A stretch of DNA of 64,000 nt, taken from JAICJR01 sp963848495. GTDB taxonomy: Bacteria; Actinomycetota; Thermoleophilia; Solirubrobacterales; Thermoleophilaceae. The notes under the pieces are model-generated. The model made no database searches and was not told the origin of the DNA. It saw only the letters and a program-made list of their open reading frames with translations. Shown here one piece after another: positions 51,218 through 60,800 of the stretch. Position numbers and translations under genes: made by a program. How positions within the stretch are numbered: the first letter of the stretch is position 1; every line of letters starts with the position of its first letter. The DNA is taken from the NCBI GenBank assembly GCA_963848495.1, contig CAWKDV010000001.1, positions 434,001 through 498,000 of the forward strand. Reading direction: 5' to 3'.

Positions 51218-52175
51218 GCTCACCTACCTGCAGGCGATCTCCGACGGCCTGCGCGAGGAGATGCGCGCCGACCAGACAGTCTTCTGCCTCGGCGAGGACA
51301 TCGGCGCCTTCGGCGGCGCCTTCAAGGTCACCGACGGCTTCATCGAGGAGTTCGGCGCCGAGCGCGTGTGGGACACGCCGCTCGCCGAGAACGCGATCAT
51401 CGGCGCGGCCGTCGGGGCGGCCGTCGAGGGTCTGCGGCCGGTCTGCGAAATGCAGTTTGCGGACTTCATCTCGTGCGGCTTCGACCAGCTCGTGAACGTG
51501 GCGGCCAAGATGCACTACCGCCAGGGGCTGGCCGTGCCGATGGTCGTCCGGCTGCCCTCGGGCGGCGGCTTCTCGGGCGGGCCGTACCACTCGCAGAACC
51601 CCGAAGCTTGGTTCCTGCAGTCGCCGGGCCTGAAGGTGGTGGCGCCGTCCACCGCCCAGGACGCCAAGGGGCTGCTGGCGGCGGCGATCCGCGACCCCAA
51701 CCCGGTCGTCTACCTCGAGCACAAGCACCTCTACCGGCGCGTGCGAGGCGAGGTCCCCGAGGGGCGCTACCAGGTGCCGCTCGGCAAGGCGCGCGTCGCG
51801 CGCGAGGGCACCGACCTCAGCGTGATCGCCTACGGCGCGATGGTCGGGGTCGCCCTCGAGGCGATCGAGGACCTCGATGCCTCCGTCGAAGTGATCGACC
51901 TGCGCTCGCTGGTGCCGCTCGACCGCGAGGCGATCCTCGCGTCGGTGCGCAAGACCAGCAAGGTCGTGGTGCTGCACGAGGCGACGCGCTCCTGCGGCGT
52001 GGGCGCAGAAGTTGCGGCGCTGATCGCCGAGGAGGCCTTCGAGGACCTCGACGGTCCCGTCGTGCGCGTCACGGCGCCCGACACGCCGATCCCGTTCAGC
52101 CCGCCGCTCGAGCGCGCGGTGCTGCCCCAGGTCGACGACGTGAAGGAGGCGTGCCGTGAGCTCCTCGCCTACTAG
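51210..52175 (+). CDS. 2-oxoacid dehydrogenase E1 component, beta subunit (second complex)
   Basis: 321 residues, pairing with the preceding subunit. MPELTYLQAISDGLREEMRADQTVFCLGEDIGAFGGAFKVTDGF, WDTPLAENAIIGAAVGAAVEGLRPVCEMQFADFISCGFDQLVN, SGGGFSGGPYHSQNPEAWF and the C-terminal LHEATRSCGVGAEVAALIAEE are canonical. It overlaps E1alpha by 8 bp and the E2 gene by 20 bp. Confidence 0.95.
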   Translation: MPELTYLQAISDGLREEMRADQTVFCLGEDIGAFGGAFKVTDGFIEEFGAERVWDTPLAENAIIGAAVGAAVEGLRPVCEMQFADFISCGFDQLVNVAAKMHYRQGLAVPMVVRLPSGGGFSGGPYHSQNPEAWFLQSPGLKVVAPSTAQDAKGLLAAAIRDPNPVVYLEHKHLYRRVRGEVPEGRYQVPLGKARVAREGTDLSVIAYGAMVGVALEAIEDLDASVEVIDLRSLVPLDREAILASVRKTSKVVVLHEATRSCGVGAEVAALIAEEAFEDLDGPVVRVTAPDTPIPFSPPLERAVLPQVDDVKEACRELLAY

Positions 52176-53376
52176 CACCGCGCTCGTCGAGGTCACGATG
52201 CCCCAGATGGGCGTCTCGGTGGCCGAGGGCACGATCGTCGCGTGGAAGAAAGCGGTCGGCGACGAGATCCAGGCCGACGAGCCGATCGTGGAGATCTCGA
52301 CGGACAAGGTCGAGACGGAGATACCGTCGCCGGCCTCCGGCCGGCTTGCCGAAATCTTGGTCGAGCCCGGCGCCACAGTAGATGTCGGGACGGTGCTCGC
52401 GCGTATTGAGACGGCTGACCGCAGACCGCTGACCGCAGAGCCCGAGCCCGTCGCCGCCGCGCCGGCTACGAACGGGCACTCGGTGCGGAACGGCTCACCC
52501 CCGATCTCGCCGGTGGTGCGGCGGATGGCCGACGAGCACGACATCGATCTGACTCAGATCTCCGGCAGCGGCCGGCTGGGGCGCGTCACGAAGCGCGACC
52601 TGCTCGCGTTCCTCCGAAACCGCGACGAGGGCATCGTCGAGGAGCCGCCGGCGGCCCCGGTTGAGGCGACGCTCCACATCGAGTCGCCATACGTCGAGGA
52701 ACCAGTCACCAGTCACGAGTCACCAGTCACCGAAGGCCAAGGGCTTTCGCTCATGCGACGCCAAATCGGCGAGCACATGGTCCGTTCGCTCCAGACGGCC
52801 GCGCACTGCACCACCGTCGTCGAGGCCGACATGAGCGCGATCGAGGCGGCGCGCGGGCGGCTGTCGTATCTGCCGTTCGTGGCAAGGGCGACCATCGCCG
52901 CACTGCGCGAGTACCCGATGCTCAACGCCACGCTCGAGGGCGAGCGCTTCACGGTGCACGAGCAGGTGAACCTCGGCATCGCCGTGTCGCTCGGCGAGAA
53001 CGGCCTGATCGTGCCGGTGATCAAGGACGCGCACGAGCTCTCGCACGAGGGCCTGGCCACGCGCATCAAGGACCTCGCCGAGCGGGCGCGCTCCAAGCGC
53101 CTCACGCCGGACGAGGTTCAGGGCGGCACGTTCACGATCACGAACCCGGGTGCGTTCGGCGCGCTGCTGGCCACGCCGATCATCAACCAGCCGCAGGTGG
53201 CGATCCTCGACCTCGAGGCCGTGACCAAGCGGCCGGTGGTGGTGAACGGGGATAGCATCGCCATCAGGCCGATGACGTACCTATGCATGTCCTGGGACCA
53301 CCGCGCGCTCGACGGCGCGCTGGCGGCGCAGTTCCTGTCGAGCGTTCGCAGGCACCTCGAGGAGTGGAGTGGCTAG
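52156..53376 (+). CDS. Dihydrolipoamide acyltransferase (E2) of the second complex
   Basis: 406 residues. Lipoyl domain at about 8-85 (lipoyl Lys in VEISTDKVETEIPSPASG), subunit-binding domain at about 116-152 (ISPVVRRMADEHDIDLTQISGSGRLGRVTKRDLLAFL), then the catalytic domain with a canonical DHRALDGA active site. The linkers either side of the subunit-binding domain are coded by heptamer arrays (52414-52441 and 52705-52732). GTG start at 52156 lies 20 bp inside the E1beta gene. The lipB gene overlaps its stop by 8 bp. Confidence 0.94.
   Translation: MSSSPTSTALVEVTMPQMGVSVAEGTIVAWKKAVGDEIQADEPIVEISTDKVETEIPSPASGRLAEILVEPGATVDVGTVLARIETADRRPLTAEPEPVAAAPATNGHSVRNGSPPISPVVRRMADEHDIDLTQISGSGRLGRVTKRDLLAFLRNRDEGIVEEPPAAPVEATLHIESPYVEEPVTSHESPVTEGQGLSLMRRQIGEHMVRSLQTAAHCTTVVEADMSAIEAARGRLSYLPFVARATIAALREYPMLNATLEGERFTVHEQVNLGIAVSLGENGLIVPVIKDAHELSHEGLATRIKDLAERARSKRLTPDEVQGGTFTITNPGAFGALLATPIINQPQVAILDLEAVTKRPVVVNGDSIAIRPMTYLCMSWDHRALDGALAAQFLSSVRRHLEEWSG
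52414..52441 (+). repeat. Heptamer array GCTGACC/GCAGACC in the second E2, linker 1
   Basis: Units GCTGACC, GCAGACC, GCTGACC, GCAGAGC. They encode ADRRPLTAE after the lipoyl domain. The reverse complement of GCTGACC is the unit (GGTCAGC) of the intergenic array at 57792-57813. Confidence 0.92.
52705..52732 (+). repeat. Heptamer array GTCACCA/GTCACGA in the second E2, linker 2
   Basis: Units GTCACCA, GTCACGA, GTCACCA, GTCACCG. They encode VTSHESPVTE between the subunit-binding and catalytic domains, nearly identical to VTSHEPPVTQ in the first E2. Confidence 0.95.
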
Positions 53377-54001
53377 CGGCCTGACGATCACGACCTTTGC
53401 CGAGCCGGTGCCCTACCGGCTCGGCCTCGAGCTCCAGAACGCGACGGAGCCCGACACGCTCCTGCTGCTGGAGCACGAGCCGGTGTACACGCGAGGGCGT
53501 CGCACCGGGCCCGGGGAGCTGCCGATGGGCGAGAACTGGTACCGGGCCCAAGGGATCGAGGTATGCGAGGCGGACCGCGGCGGGGCCGTGACCTATCACG
53601 GCCCCGGCCAGCTCGTCGGCTATCCGATCATGCGCATCGGGAACGTCCGCGAGTACGTGGCCGGACTCGAGCGCATGATCGTCGCGGCGCTCGCGGACCA
53701 GGGTGTCGAGGCGGAGGTGCGCGACGGCGTGACCGGCGTCTGGGCGTCCAAGGGCAAGATCGGCTCGATCGGCGTGCACGTCTCGCGCGGGGTGACCCAC
53801 CACGGCTTCGCGGTGAACGTCGACAACGACCTGCAGCCGTTCGAGTGGATAGTGCCCTGCGGCATGGAGGGCGTGCAGATGACCTCGATCTGCCGCGAGC
53901 TCGGCGAGGCCGGGCACATGGAGGGCTTCCGCCACGCGGTGATCGAGCGCTTCTGCGACGTGTTCCAGCGCGAGCCCTTGGTTGTAGTCTCGACCTCCTG
54001 A
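53369..54001 (+). CDS. lipB: Octanoyltransferase LipB
   Basis: Transfers octanoyl groups from ACP to lipoyl domains, the first step of lipoylation. 210 residues with LLLEHEPVYTRGRRTGPGELP, ADRGGAVTYHGPGQLVGYPI (family signature), the Lys in GVWASKGKIGSIGVHVSRGVTHHGFAVNV, and the catalytic Cys in WIVPCGMEGVQMTSI. GTG start 53369 overlaps the E2 stop by 8 bp, and the stop overlaps the lipA start by one base. Confidence 0.96.
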   Translation: MASGLTITTFAEPVPYRLGLELQNATEPDTLLLLEHEPVYTRGRRTGPGELPMGENWYRAQGIEVCEADRGGAVTYHGPGQLVGYPIMRIGNVREYVAGLERMIVAALADQGVEAEVRDGVTGVWASKGKIGSIGVHVSRGVTHHGFAVNVDNDLQPFEWIVPCGMEGVQMTSICRELGEAGHMEGFRHAVIERFCDVFQREPLVVVSTS

Positions 54002-54936
54002 TGCCGACGACGAGGTCGAGAGCCAATCCGGGCGGCGCCCGCGTGCTCGAGATGGGTGAGGTGCTGCCGTTCCGCGAGCGCAAGCCGGCCTGGTTCAAGG
54101 TGCCGGCGCCGGGCGGCGCGCGCTATCGCGAGCTCAACCGGCTGATCGAGGACCAGGGGCTGCACACGGTCTGCCGCGAGGCGGCCTGCCCGAACATCGG
54201 CGAGTGCTGGCAGCGGGGCACCGCCACCTTCATGATCCTCGGCGACACCTGCACACGGCGCTGCGGCTTCTGCAACGTGAAGACCGGCAAGCCGTCCTTC
54301 CACGACCCGCTCGAGCCGCTGCGAGTGGCCCAGTCGGTGAAGAAGATGGGCCTGCGGCACGCGGTGATCACAAGCGTGGACCGCGACGACCTGCCGGACT
54401 ACGGCGCCAGCGCGTTCGTCGGCGTGATCCGGTCGATCCGCCGCCTGGCGCCCGGCTGCAAGGTCGAGGTGCTCACGCCCGACTTCCGCGGCGAGGAGAT
54501 GCCGCTGGCGCGCGTGATCGCCGAGCGGCCCGACGTGTTCAACCACAACGTCGAGACCGTGCCGCGGCTGTACCCGCTCGCGCGCCGCGGCTCGAGGTTC
54601 CTGCGCTCGGCGCGCGTGCTCTGGAACGCCAAGGAGATGGGCGGCGACGAGGTCGTCACGAAGTCAGGCCTCATGACCGGTCTCGGCGAGAGCAAGGACG
54701 AGCTGCTCGAGGCGTTCGGCATCCTGCGCGAGCACCACGTCCAGGTGCTGACGGTCGGCCAGTACCTGCGGCCCACGCGCGATCACCTGCCGGTGGTGCG
54801 CTACTGGCACCCGGACGAGTTCGCGGAGCTCGAGCGGGAGGCCTACGCGATGGGCTTCGAGTCCGTGGCCGCCGGCCCGCTCGTGCGCTCGAGCTACCAC
54901 GCCGAGCAGACGCTGGCGCAGGCTTCGGCCCGCTAG
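54001..54936 (+). CDS. lipA: Lipoyl synthase LipA (radical SAM)
   Basis: Inserts two sulfur atoms into protein-bound octanoyl groups. 311 residues. Auxiliary [4Fe-4S] cluster CREAACPNIGECW; radical-SAM cluster CTRRCGFCNVKTG; KSGLMTGLGESKDEL; and the C-terminal Ser ligand in GPLVRSSYHAEQTL. The end overlaps the convergent thioredoxin gene by 4 bp. With lipB and the E1/E2 genes upstream it makes one cofactor-plus-complex operon. Confidence 0.97.
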   Translation: MPTTRSRANPGGARVLEMGEVLPFRERKPAWFKVPAPGGARYRELNRLIEDQGLHTVCREAACPNIGECWQRGTATFMILGDTCTRRCGFCNVKTGKPSFHDPLEPLRVAQSVKKMGLRHAVITSVDRDDLPDYGASAFVGVIRSIRRLAPGCKVEVLTPDFRGEEMPLARVIAERPDVFNHNVETVPRLYPLARRGSRFLRSARVLWNAKEMGGDEVVTKSGLMTGLGESKDELLEAFGILREHHVQVLTVGQYLRPTRDHLPVVRYWHPDEFAELEREAYAMGFESVAAGPLVRSSYHAEQTLAQASAR

Positions 54937-55316
54937 GCAGCCAGCTCCACGATGCGCTGGACGTGCGCCGGCTCGGGCTCGCCGTCGAAGGCGTCCACCA
55001 CCGTCCCGTCCGCGAGGCTCACCGCCAGGATCAGCGGCGTGGCCTTGACCTGGTAGCGCCGCGCCAGCTCGGGCCGCTCGGAGAGGTCGACCTTCATGAA
55101 CGGCACCGGCGACCGGACCAGGGCCTGCTCCCACTGCTGGCAGGGTAGGCAGTAGGGGGTGGAGAAGCCGACTACTCCCACGCCGGTGCTGCGGGCGAGG
55201 CCGAGCTCGCGCAGGTCGAGCTTCGACGGCGCCGAGGGCGCCTCCCGCCGGCGCACGAGCAGCGAGGCGAAGCTCACTGCGGCGATCAGCAAGGCGGCTA
55301 TCAGCAGGCGGTCCAC
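54933..55316 (-). CDS. Membrane-anchored thioredoxin-like protein
   Basis: 127 residues. An N-terminal membrane helix (LLIAALLIAAVSFASLLV) precedes a thioredoxin fold with the active site STPYCLPCQQWEQAL (CLPC), KVDLSERPELARRYQV and cis-Pro loop KATPLILAVS. An extracytoplasmic or membrane-proximal disulfide reductase role is likely. It starts 1 bp after the DUF4395 stop; this pairing recurs in actinobacteria. Confidence 0.85.
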   Translation of the reverse strand: MDRLLIAALLIAAVSFASLLVRRREAPSAPSKLDLRELGLARSTGVGVVGFSTPYCLPCQQWEQALVRSPVPFMKVDLSERPELARRYQVKATPLILAVSLADGTVVDAFDGEPEPAHVQRIVELAA

Positions 55317-55317
55317 G

Positions 55318-55779
55318 TCAGGCCGGATAGCGGTCGAGTGTGAGCCCGCGCGCGCGGGCGATCTGGACGTACAGCTCGCAGCCGATGCAGACGCCGCTCA
55401 TCGCGCCGAACAGCGCCAGCGCCGACACGAGCAGCACGAGCACCCAGCCCAAGGTGGAGGCGCCGGCGAGGAAGGCGATCGTGGCCACGCTCAGGAAGCC
55501 GGCGCCCATCTGGTTGGCGAAGCGCGGCGGCCGCGAGTCCTCGAGCCGGCCCTCGCCGATGCGCGGCTGGATCAGCTCGAAGTAGAGGAGACAGGGCAGG
55601 CAGAAGCGGCGGCCGAAGACGAGGCCCACGATGAACTGCAGCGCGAGCAGCGCCACGAGCCACGGCGCGTTCACCACGAAGGCGAGCAGCGCGAGCGTGC
55701 CCATCACGGCCTGATTCGTGCGGGGCGCGTTGGAGTCGACGACGGCGGTGTCGTCGTAGGGGTGCACCGACCTGCCCAT
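55318..55779 (-). CDS. DUF4395-type membrane protein
   Basis: 153 residues with four membrane helices and conserved Cys: FGRRFCLPCLLYFELIQPRIG and SGVCIGCELYVQI each carry a CxxC. N-terminal VHPYDDTAVVDSNAPRTNQAVMG and PPRFANQMGAGFLSVATIAFL are the DUF4395 pattern. Genetic coupling with the CLPC thioredoxin suggests a shared redox role in the membrane; inference. Confidence 0.8.
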   Translation of the reverse strand: MGRSVHPYDDTAVVDSNAPRTNQAVMGTLALLAFVVNAPWLVALLALQFIVGLVFGRRFCLPCLLYFELIQPRIGEGRLEDSRPPRFANQMGAGFLSVATIAFLAGASTLGWVLVLLVSALALFGAMSGVCIGCELYVQIARARGLTLDRYPA

Positions 55780-55811
55780 CGGTCATCCGAGTATGACAGG
55801 CTGACCGGCCC

Positions 55812-56579
55812 TTGATTCCGCTCAAGGACAACATCCCCACGCGCACGTTCCCGTACATCACCGTGGGGATCATCGTGATCAACGTGCTCGTGTATTTCTT
55901 CGTACAGCACGCGGGAATCACGCACGGGCCGAGCGACAGCAGCGTGGTGAAGTGGGGCCTGATCCCCTACGAGCTGACGCATCCCGGCAAGCAGTGCGTA
56001 CCGGTCGACGCGGTTGGCCACCTCGCCTGCGGGACAACCGCGCAGGCGGAGCGCGCCTATGGGACGAGCCTGCCCGCCACCTGGATCACTTTCTTCACGT
56101 CGATGTTCATGCACGGCGGGCTGCTGCACATCGCTGGCAACATGCTCTTCCTCTGGATCTTCGGGAACAACATCGAGGATTCGATGGCGCGCTGGAAGTT
56201 CCCGATCTTCTACCTCGCGGGCGGCGCCGTGGCGAACCTCGCGCAGGTGGCCGTCCACGCGAACTCGACCGCGCCGGGGATCGGGGCCAGCGGCGCGATC
56301 GCGGCCGTATTGGGGGGATACGCGCTCTTATATCCACGGGCCCGCGTGGTCACGGCGATCATCCTGATCTTCTTCATCACGCTCGTCGAGCTGCCGGCGC
56401 TGGCGGTGCTCGCCATCTGGTTCGCGCTGCAGATTCTCGACGCATCGCTGAACGACGCACTCGGCGGCGTGGCCTACTACGCCCACATCGGCGGCTTCCT
56501 GTTCGGGTTAGTGTTGATCAAGTTGTTCGCCGATCGGCCCAACACGGCCTATATCCAGCCGCGCCTTCCCGTTTACTAG
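55812..56579 (+). CDS. Rhomboid-family intramembrane serine protease
   Basis: 255 residues and six or more membrane helices. FTSMFMHGGLLHIAGNMLFLWIFGNNIED is the family's core; the catalytic Ser lies in GASGAIAAVLGGY and the catalytic His in YYAHIGGFLFGLVL. The loop between the first two helices carries two Cys (GKQCVPVDAVGHLACG). Start is TTG 55812 (MIPLKDNIPTRTFPYITVGII). A small membrane protein begins one base after its TAG. Confidence 0.93.
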   Translation: MIPLKDNIPTRTFPYITVGIIVINVLVYFFVQHAGITHGPSDSSVVKWGLIPYELTHPGKQCVPVDAVGHLACGTTAQAERAYGTSLPATWITFFTSMFMHGGLLHIAGNMLFLWIFGNNIEDSMARWKFPIFYLAGGAVANLAQVAVHANSTAPGIGASGAIAAVLGGYALLYPRARVVTAIILIFFITLVELPALAVLAIWFALQILDASLNDALGGVAYYAHIGGFLFGLVLIKLFADRPNTAYIQPRLPVY

Positions 56580-56753
56580 ATGCAACGCATCCTGGCCCTC
56601 GGGGCCGCTCTGGCGATGATCCTGGTGCTGCTGTTCCTGACATTGACGGTCGCGTTCCAACACGGCGTGGACGTATTGGTGGTGGTGTCGTTCGTGGTTT
56701 TGGCGGTTCTCGGCTTCGGAGTGCTAGGTGCCATCTGGTCCGCGAATGATTAG
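56580..56753 (+). CDS. Small membrane protein (57 residues)
   Basis: ATG 56580 directly follows the rhomboid stop. The 57 residues contain two hydrophobic segments (ILALGAALAMILVLLFLTLTV and VLVVVSFVVLAVLGFGVLGAI) joined by AFQHGVDV, and end WSANDstop at 56751-56753. The stop overlaps the carboxypeptidase ATG (ATGATTAG). The tight spacing on both sides supports a translated gene; function unknown. Confidence 0.6.
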   Translation: MQRILALGAALAMILVLLFLTLTVAFQHGVDVLVVVSFVVLAVLGFGVLGAIWSAND

Positions 56754-57759
56754 CCCGCTCGAGGGCGGCAGCCGGCGCCGCGCCAGCCGCCGGCGCCGCG
56801 TCCGGCGCCGCGTGGCCACGCTGATCGCGGTGCTGATCCCGATCGCCGGCGTGGCTGCGGCCTGGTTCCTCCTGTCGGACAACGGTGGAGCGCTGGGCGG
56901 CGCGCCGGCCAAGGCGGGCTCGCGCACGGCGGTGACGAAGGACCGCTCGCCGGCGGCGGCGCCAAGCCAGCCCGGCTCGCCCGAGGCGGTCGCGCTCGAG
57001 GCACCCGATGCGTTTGCGCTCCACTTCAAGCAGCCGCCCAAGGCCGGGCTCGTGTTCGACCTGAAGACGGGCCGGGTGCTCTGGCGCCGCAACCCGCTCG
57101 AGCGGCTGCCGATAGCCAGCATCACCAAGCTGATGACCGCGCTGCTCGTGGCCGAGAAGACGCGGAACTCCGACCCGGTGCTGATCACCCCCGACGCGCT
57201 CCACTACTCGGGCTCGGGCGTGGGCCTCCTGCCCAAGGGCAGGCACGTATCGGTGAAGGCGCTGCTCTACGGCCTGCTGCTCCCCTCGGGCAACGACGCC
57301 TCCATCGCCCTCGCCGACCACGTGGCCCACACCCAGCGCCGCTTCGTGGCGATGATGAACGCCAAGGCGCAGTCGCTCGGCCTCCTGTGCACGCACTACG
57401 TCTCGCCGCACGGACTCGAGCCCGGCAACCGCTCCTGCCCCGCCGACCTCGCCGCGCTCGCCCGCACCGTGCTTCGCCACGAGCGCATCGCGTCGATCGT
57501 GCGCCAGGCTCACGCCGTCGTCCGCTTCCCGATCAAGGGCGGGAAGCTCTGGCTGAACAACACCAACCCGCTGCTGCGGATGGGCTACCCCGGCACGATC
57601 GGCCTGAAGACCGGCGACACCGACGAAGCGGGCCACTGCCTGATCGCCGTGGTGCGCCACGGCGCGAAGACCATCGGCGTCGTCCTGCTGCACTCGCCGA
57701 ACCCGCCGCAGCAGGCGCGATCGCTGCTGGCCCGGGCGTTCAGGGCGGACCGGACCTAG
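56746..57759 (+). CDS. D-alanyl-D-alanine carboxypeptidase (PBP5-type)
   Basis: 337 residues with an Arg-rich cytoplasmic N-terminus (GSRRRASRRRRVRRR), a membrane anchor (VATLIAVLIPIAGVAAAWFLL), a Pro/Ala linker, and an S11 peptidase domain. Catalytic motifs: SITK at 125-128, SGN at 181-183 and KTG at 288-290. It trims peptidoglycan stem peptides. ATG 56746 is preferred; GTG 56728 is an alternative. Last gene before the heptamer repeat array. Confidence 0.92.
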   Translation: MISPLEGGSRRRASRRRRVRRRVATLIAVLIPIAGVAAAWFLLSDNGGALGGAPAKAGSRTAVTKDRSPAAAPSQPGSPEAVALEAPDAFALHFKQPPKAGLVFDLKTGRVLWRRNPLERLPIASITKLMTALLVAEKTRNSDPVLITPDALHYSGSGVGLLPKGRHVSVKALLYGLLLPSGNDASIALADHVAHTQRRFVAMMNAKAQSLGLLCTHYVSPHGLEPGNRSCPADLAALARTVLRHERIASIVRQAHAVVRFPIKGGKLWLNNTNPLLRMGYPGTIGLKTGDTDEAGHCLIAVVRHGAKTIGVVLLHSPNPPQQARSLLARAFRADRT

Positions 57760-57763
57760 TTCC

Positions 57764-57813
57764 GCAGTCCGCAGTCCGCAGTCCGCGGTCCCGCGGTCAG
57801 CGGTCAGCGGTCA
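57764..57813 (+). repeat. Paired heptamer arrays between convergent genes
   Basis: Three GCAGTCC plus one GCGGTCC (57764-57791), then three GCGGTCA (57793-57813). CCGC blocks of the first array can pair with GCGG blocks of the second, giving an imperfect hairpin. The last unit contains the TGA stop (complement of TCA 57811-57813) of the minus-strand cyclase gene. GCAGTCC is the reverse complement of the thiE unit; GCGGTCA is the reverse complement, in register, of the second-E2 unit. Confidence 0.92.
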
Positions 57814-60800
57814 GCCGAGTACGAGCAGCTCACGCGCACGCTGGGACAGCTGCGGCACGCCCAGGCGGTCGAACTCGGCTGCGGCGTCCTCCAAGTCGGC
57901 GGCGGCGCTGGCCGGGTCGGCGTCGCGCATCAGGCGCCCGGCGAGCAGCCGGCAGCGGGCGGCGTCCAGCGGGCGGCCGATCTCGAGCCAGGCCTCGCGC
58001 GCCTCGGCGAGCAGATCGCCGTCGCGGCCCGCGAAGCCCGCCGCCTGGAGGGCGGCCGCTCGGCCGACCGGGTAGTGGAGCCGCTCGGCCAGCTCGCTGG
58101 CCTCCTTGGCGGCCTCGGCTGCCTGCTCAGCCTTGCCCGCCAGCGCCAGCACCTCGGCGCGCGCCGCGATCGCCTGGATCGACTGGGCGATGAGGCCCGC
58201 GCGCTCGCAGACGTCGAGCGCCTGGCCGAGCACGGTGCCGGCGCCGCTGAAGTCGCCGCGGTCGGACAGCACGGCGGCGAGGCCGAACAGCGCCGAGAAC
58301 GCGGCCTCGGACCAGCCGACCTGCTCCGCCAGCTCGTGGCCGCGTCGGTAGAGCGCCTCGGCCTCGTCCCAGTCGCCGTCGCGCCAGTGGAGCAGTCCGC
58401 GCAGCACCTGCGACAGGCACAGCTTGCTGGTCAGGCCCTGCTGCTCGCTGAGCCGCGCGCTGGCCTGGCTCGAGCTGCGCGCGGCCGGCCAGTCGGCGCG
58501 GTAGACCGCGAGCCAGGCGAGGGCCGCGTGCAGCTCCACCTGGGCGGGCACGTCACCGATCTCCTCGGCGATCGCCAGCGCCTCCTCGTACGCGTAGCCG
58601 GCCTCGGTGTAGTCCGCCTCCGACACCTCGAGGTGCTGGCCCAGCGCGAGCAGCGCCAGGATCGTCTCGGTCTGGTCGGAGCCGCGTGCCAGCTCCACCG
58701 CGCGCTCGAGGTTCTCGCGCGCCTTGACCGTGTCGCCGATGCGCCCGAACACGCGGCCGAAGATGCCGTGCGCACGGCTGGCGGCGCGCGTCTCGCCGAG
58801 CCGTTCGGCCAGGCGCAGCGCCTTCTCGGAGGCGTAGATGGCGAGCATGTTGTCGCCGGTCTGCATGTAGAGCCAGGCCGCCTCCTCGTACAGGCGCACG
58901 AGCTCGATGCAGGGCGGGCCGTCCTTCAGCAAGTTGATGCCCTTCTGGTGGTGCTCGATCGCGGCGCGCCGGTCGCCCTTGTGCCAGTAGCCCGAGCCGA
59001 TCTTGCGATGGAGGTCGGCCAGCCGGGTGAGGTTCTCGTTGCGCCGGTGGTACTCGAGGCACTCCTGCCAGACCTCGATCGCCGCGTCCACGCGGCCGAG
59101 CCGCAGCGCGGCGTCGCCCTGCTTCTCGCCTATCCGCGCGAGCGACTCGGCCTCGTGGCGGTGACCGAGCTCGCGCGCCGACTGGTAGTGGGCGAACGCC
59201 TCGCTGTTCGAGTAGAAGGAGAGTGCGGCGTCACCCGCCGACTCGAGGAAGTGGAGCGCCTTGAGCTCAAAGCGCTCGAGCTCGTCGGAGTCCACGCGCG
59301 CCTCGCGGCCCACCAGCGCGGCGCGGCCGTAGTGCTCGGCGAGCAGCGCCACGACCTCGTGGCCGCGGTCGCCGGCGCGCTCCTCCACGAAGCTGCCGAC
59401 CTGGAAGTGCTTCCGCGCCCGCACCGCCTTGGGCAGCATCCCGTAGGCCACGTCGCGGATCAGCACGTGCTTGAAGGCAAGCTCGGGCTCGCCGCCGAGT
59501 GCCGTGCCCTCCCCGGGCACGAAGATGTCCTTCTCCTGAAGGGCGCTGAGCGCCTGAGTGAGATCGCGCCGCTCCTCCTCCGCGACCTGCGCGAGCGACT
59601 GCTGCCAGAAGGTGCGGCCGACCACGGCGGCGTGCTGCACCAGCCGGCGCTCGAATGGCTCGAGCGAGTCGAGCCGGGCGGCCAGCAGGCCCTGCACGGT
59701 GTCGGGCAGCTCGCCGCCACCGTTGCCGCCCTCCTCCACCAGCAGGCGGACCATCTCCTCGACGAAGAAGGGGTTGCCGCCGGCGCGTTCCGCCACCACC
59801 GGCACGAGGGCGGACTCCGGCACGTCACCGGGCATCAGCGAGGCGATCAGCTCGCGGGTCTCGGTCTCGCTCAGCGGCTCGAGGAAGATCGAGGTGGCGC
59901 CGCGGCGGCCGCCGCCCCAGCCGGGACGGCGCTCGAGCAGCTCGTCGCGCGCGAGGCAGAGGATCATCAGCGGGCCGCGCACCCACTGCCCGAGGTGCTC
60001 CACGAGGTCGAGCATGCCCTGGTCGGCCCAGTGGATGTCCTCGAAGACGAGCACGAGCGGGTTGCGCCGGGCCATCGCCTCGATCGCGGTGCGCACGGCG
60101 GCGAAGAAGCTCTCGCGCATGCGCTGGGCGTCCTGCATGTCGGGCAGCGGCGCCGCGCCGGGCTCCTCGATGCCGAGCAGGCGGCCCATGAGCGCCGCGG
60201 TGCGCCGGCTGTCGCCGCCGCACGAGAGCTCCTCCACGCGCTCGAGCAGCTTGCGCCAGGCCACCTCGGCGTCGTCGGTGTCGAGGATCTCGCACTCGGC
60301 GCGCAGCACCTCGCCGAGCGCCCAGAAGACGATGCTCGACCCGTACGGCAGGCAGCGGCCCTGGCGGATCGTGGGCGGCGTCGGCCGCCGCCCGAGGCCG
60401 CTCTCGAACTCCCGCTGGAGCCGCGTCTTCCCCACGCCTGCCTGGCCAACGACGGTGACGAGGTGCGGCCGGCCCTCCGACACCACGCGCCCGTAGAGCG
60501 ACTCGAGCAGCCGCAGCTCCTCGCCGCGACCCACGAGCGGGGCCTCGCTGCGCGCCAGCATCCTGCCGACCGGCTGGGCGGCCAGCACGCCGATGGCCTC
60601 GTAAGCGCGCACGGGCTCGGCCTTGCCCTTCAGCTCGAGCGGCTCGAGCGGGCGATAGTCGACGACGTGCCGCGTGGCGCGGTAGGTGCGCTCGCCGACG
60701 GTCACCTGCCCTGGCCGGCTGGCGGTCTCGAGCCGCGAGGCGACGTTCACCGTGTCGCCGATCACCGTGTACTCGCGGCCCACCGCCCCGGCGATCACCT

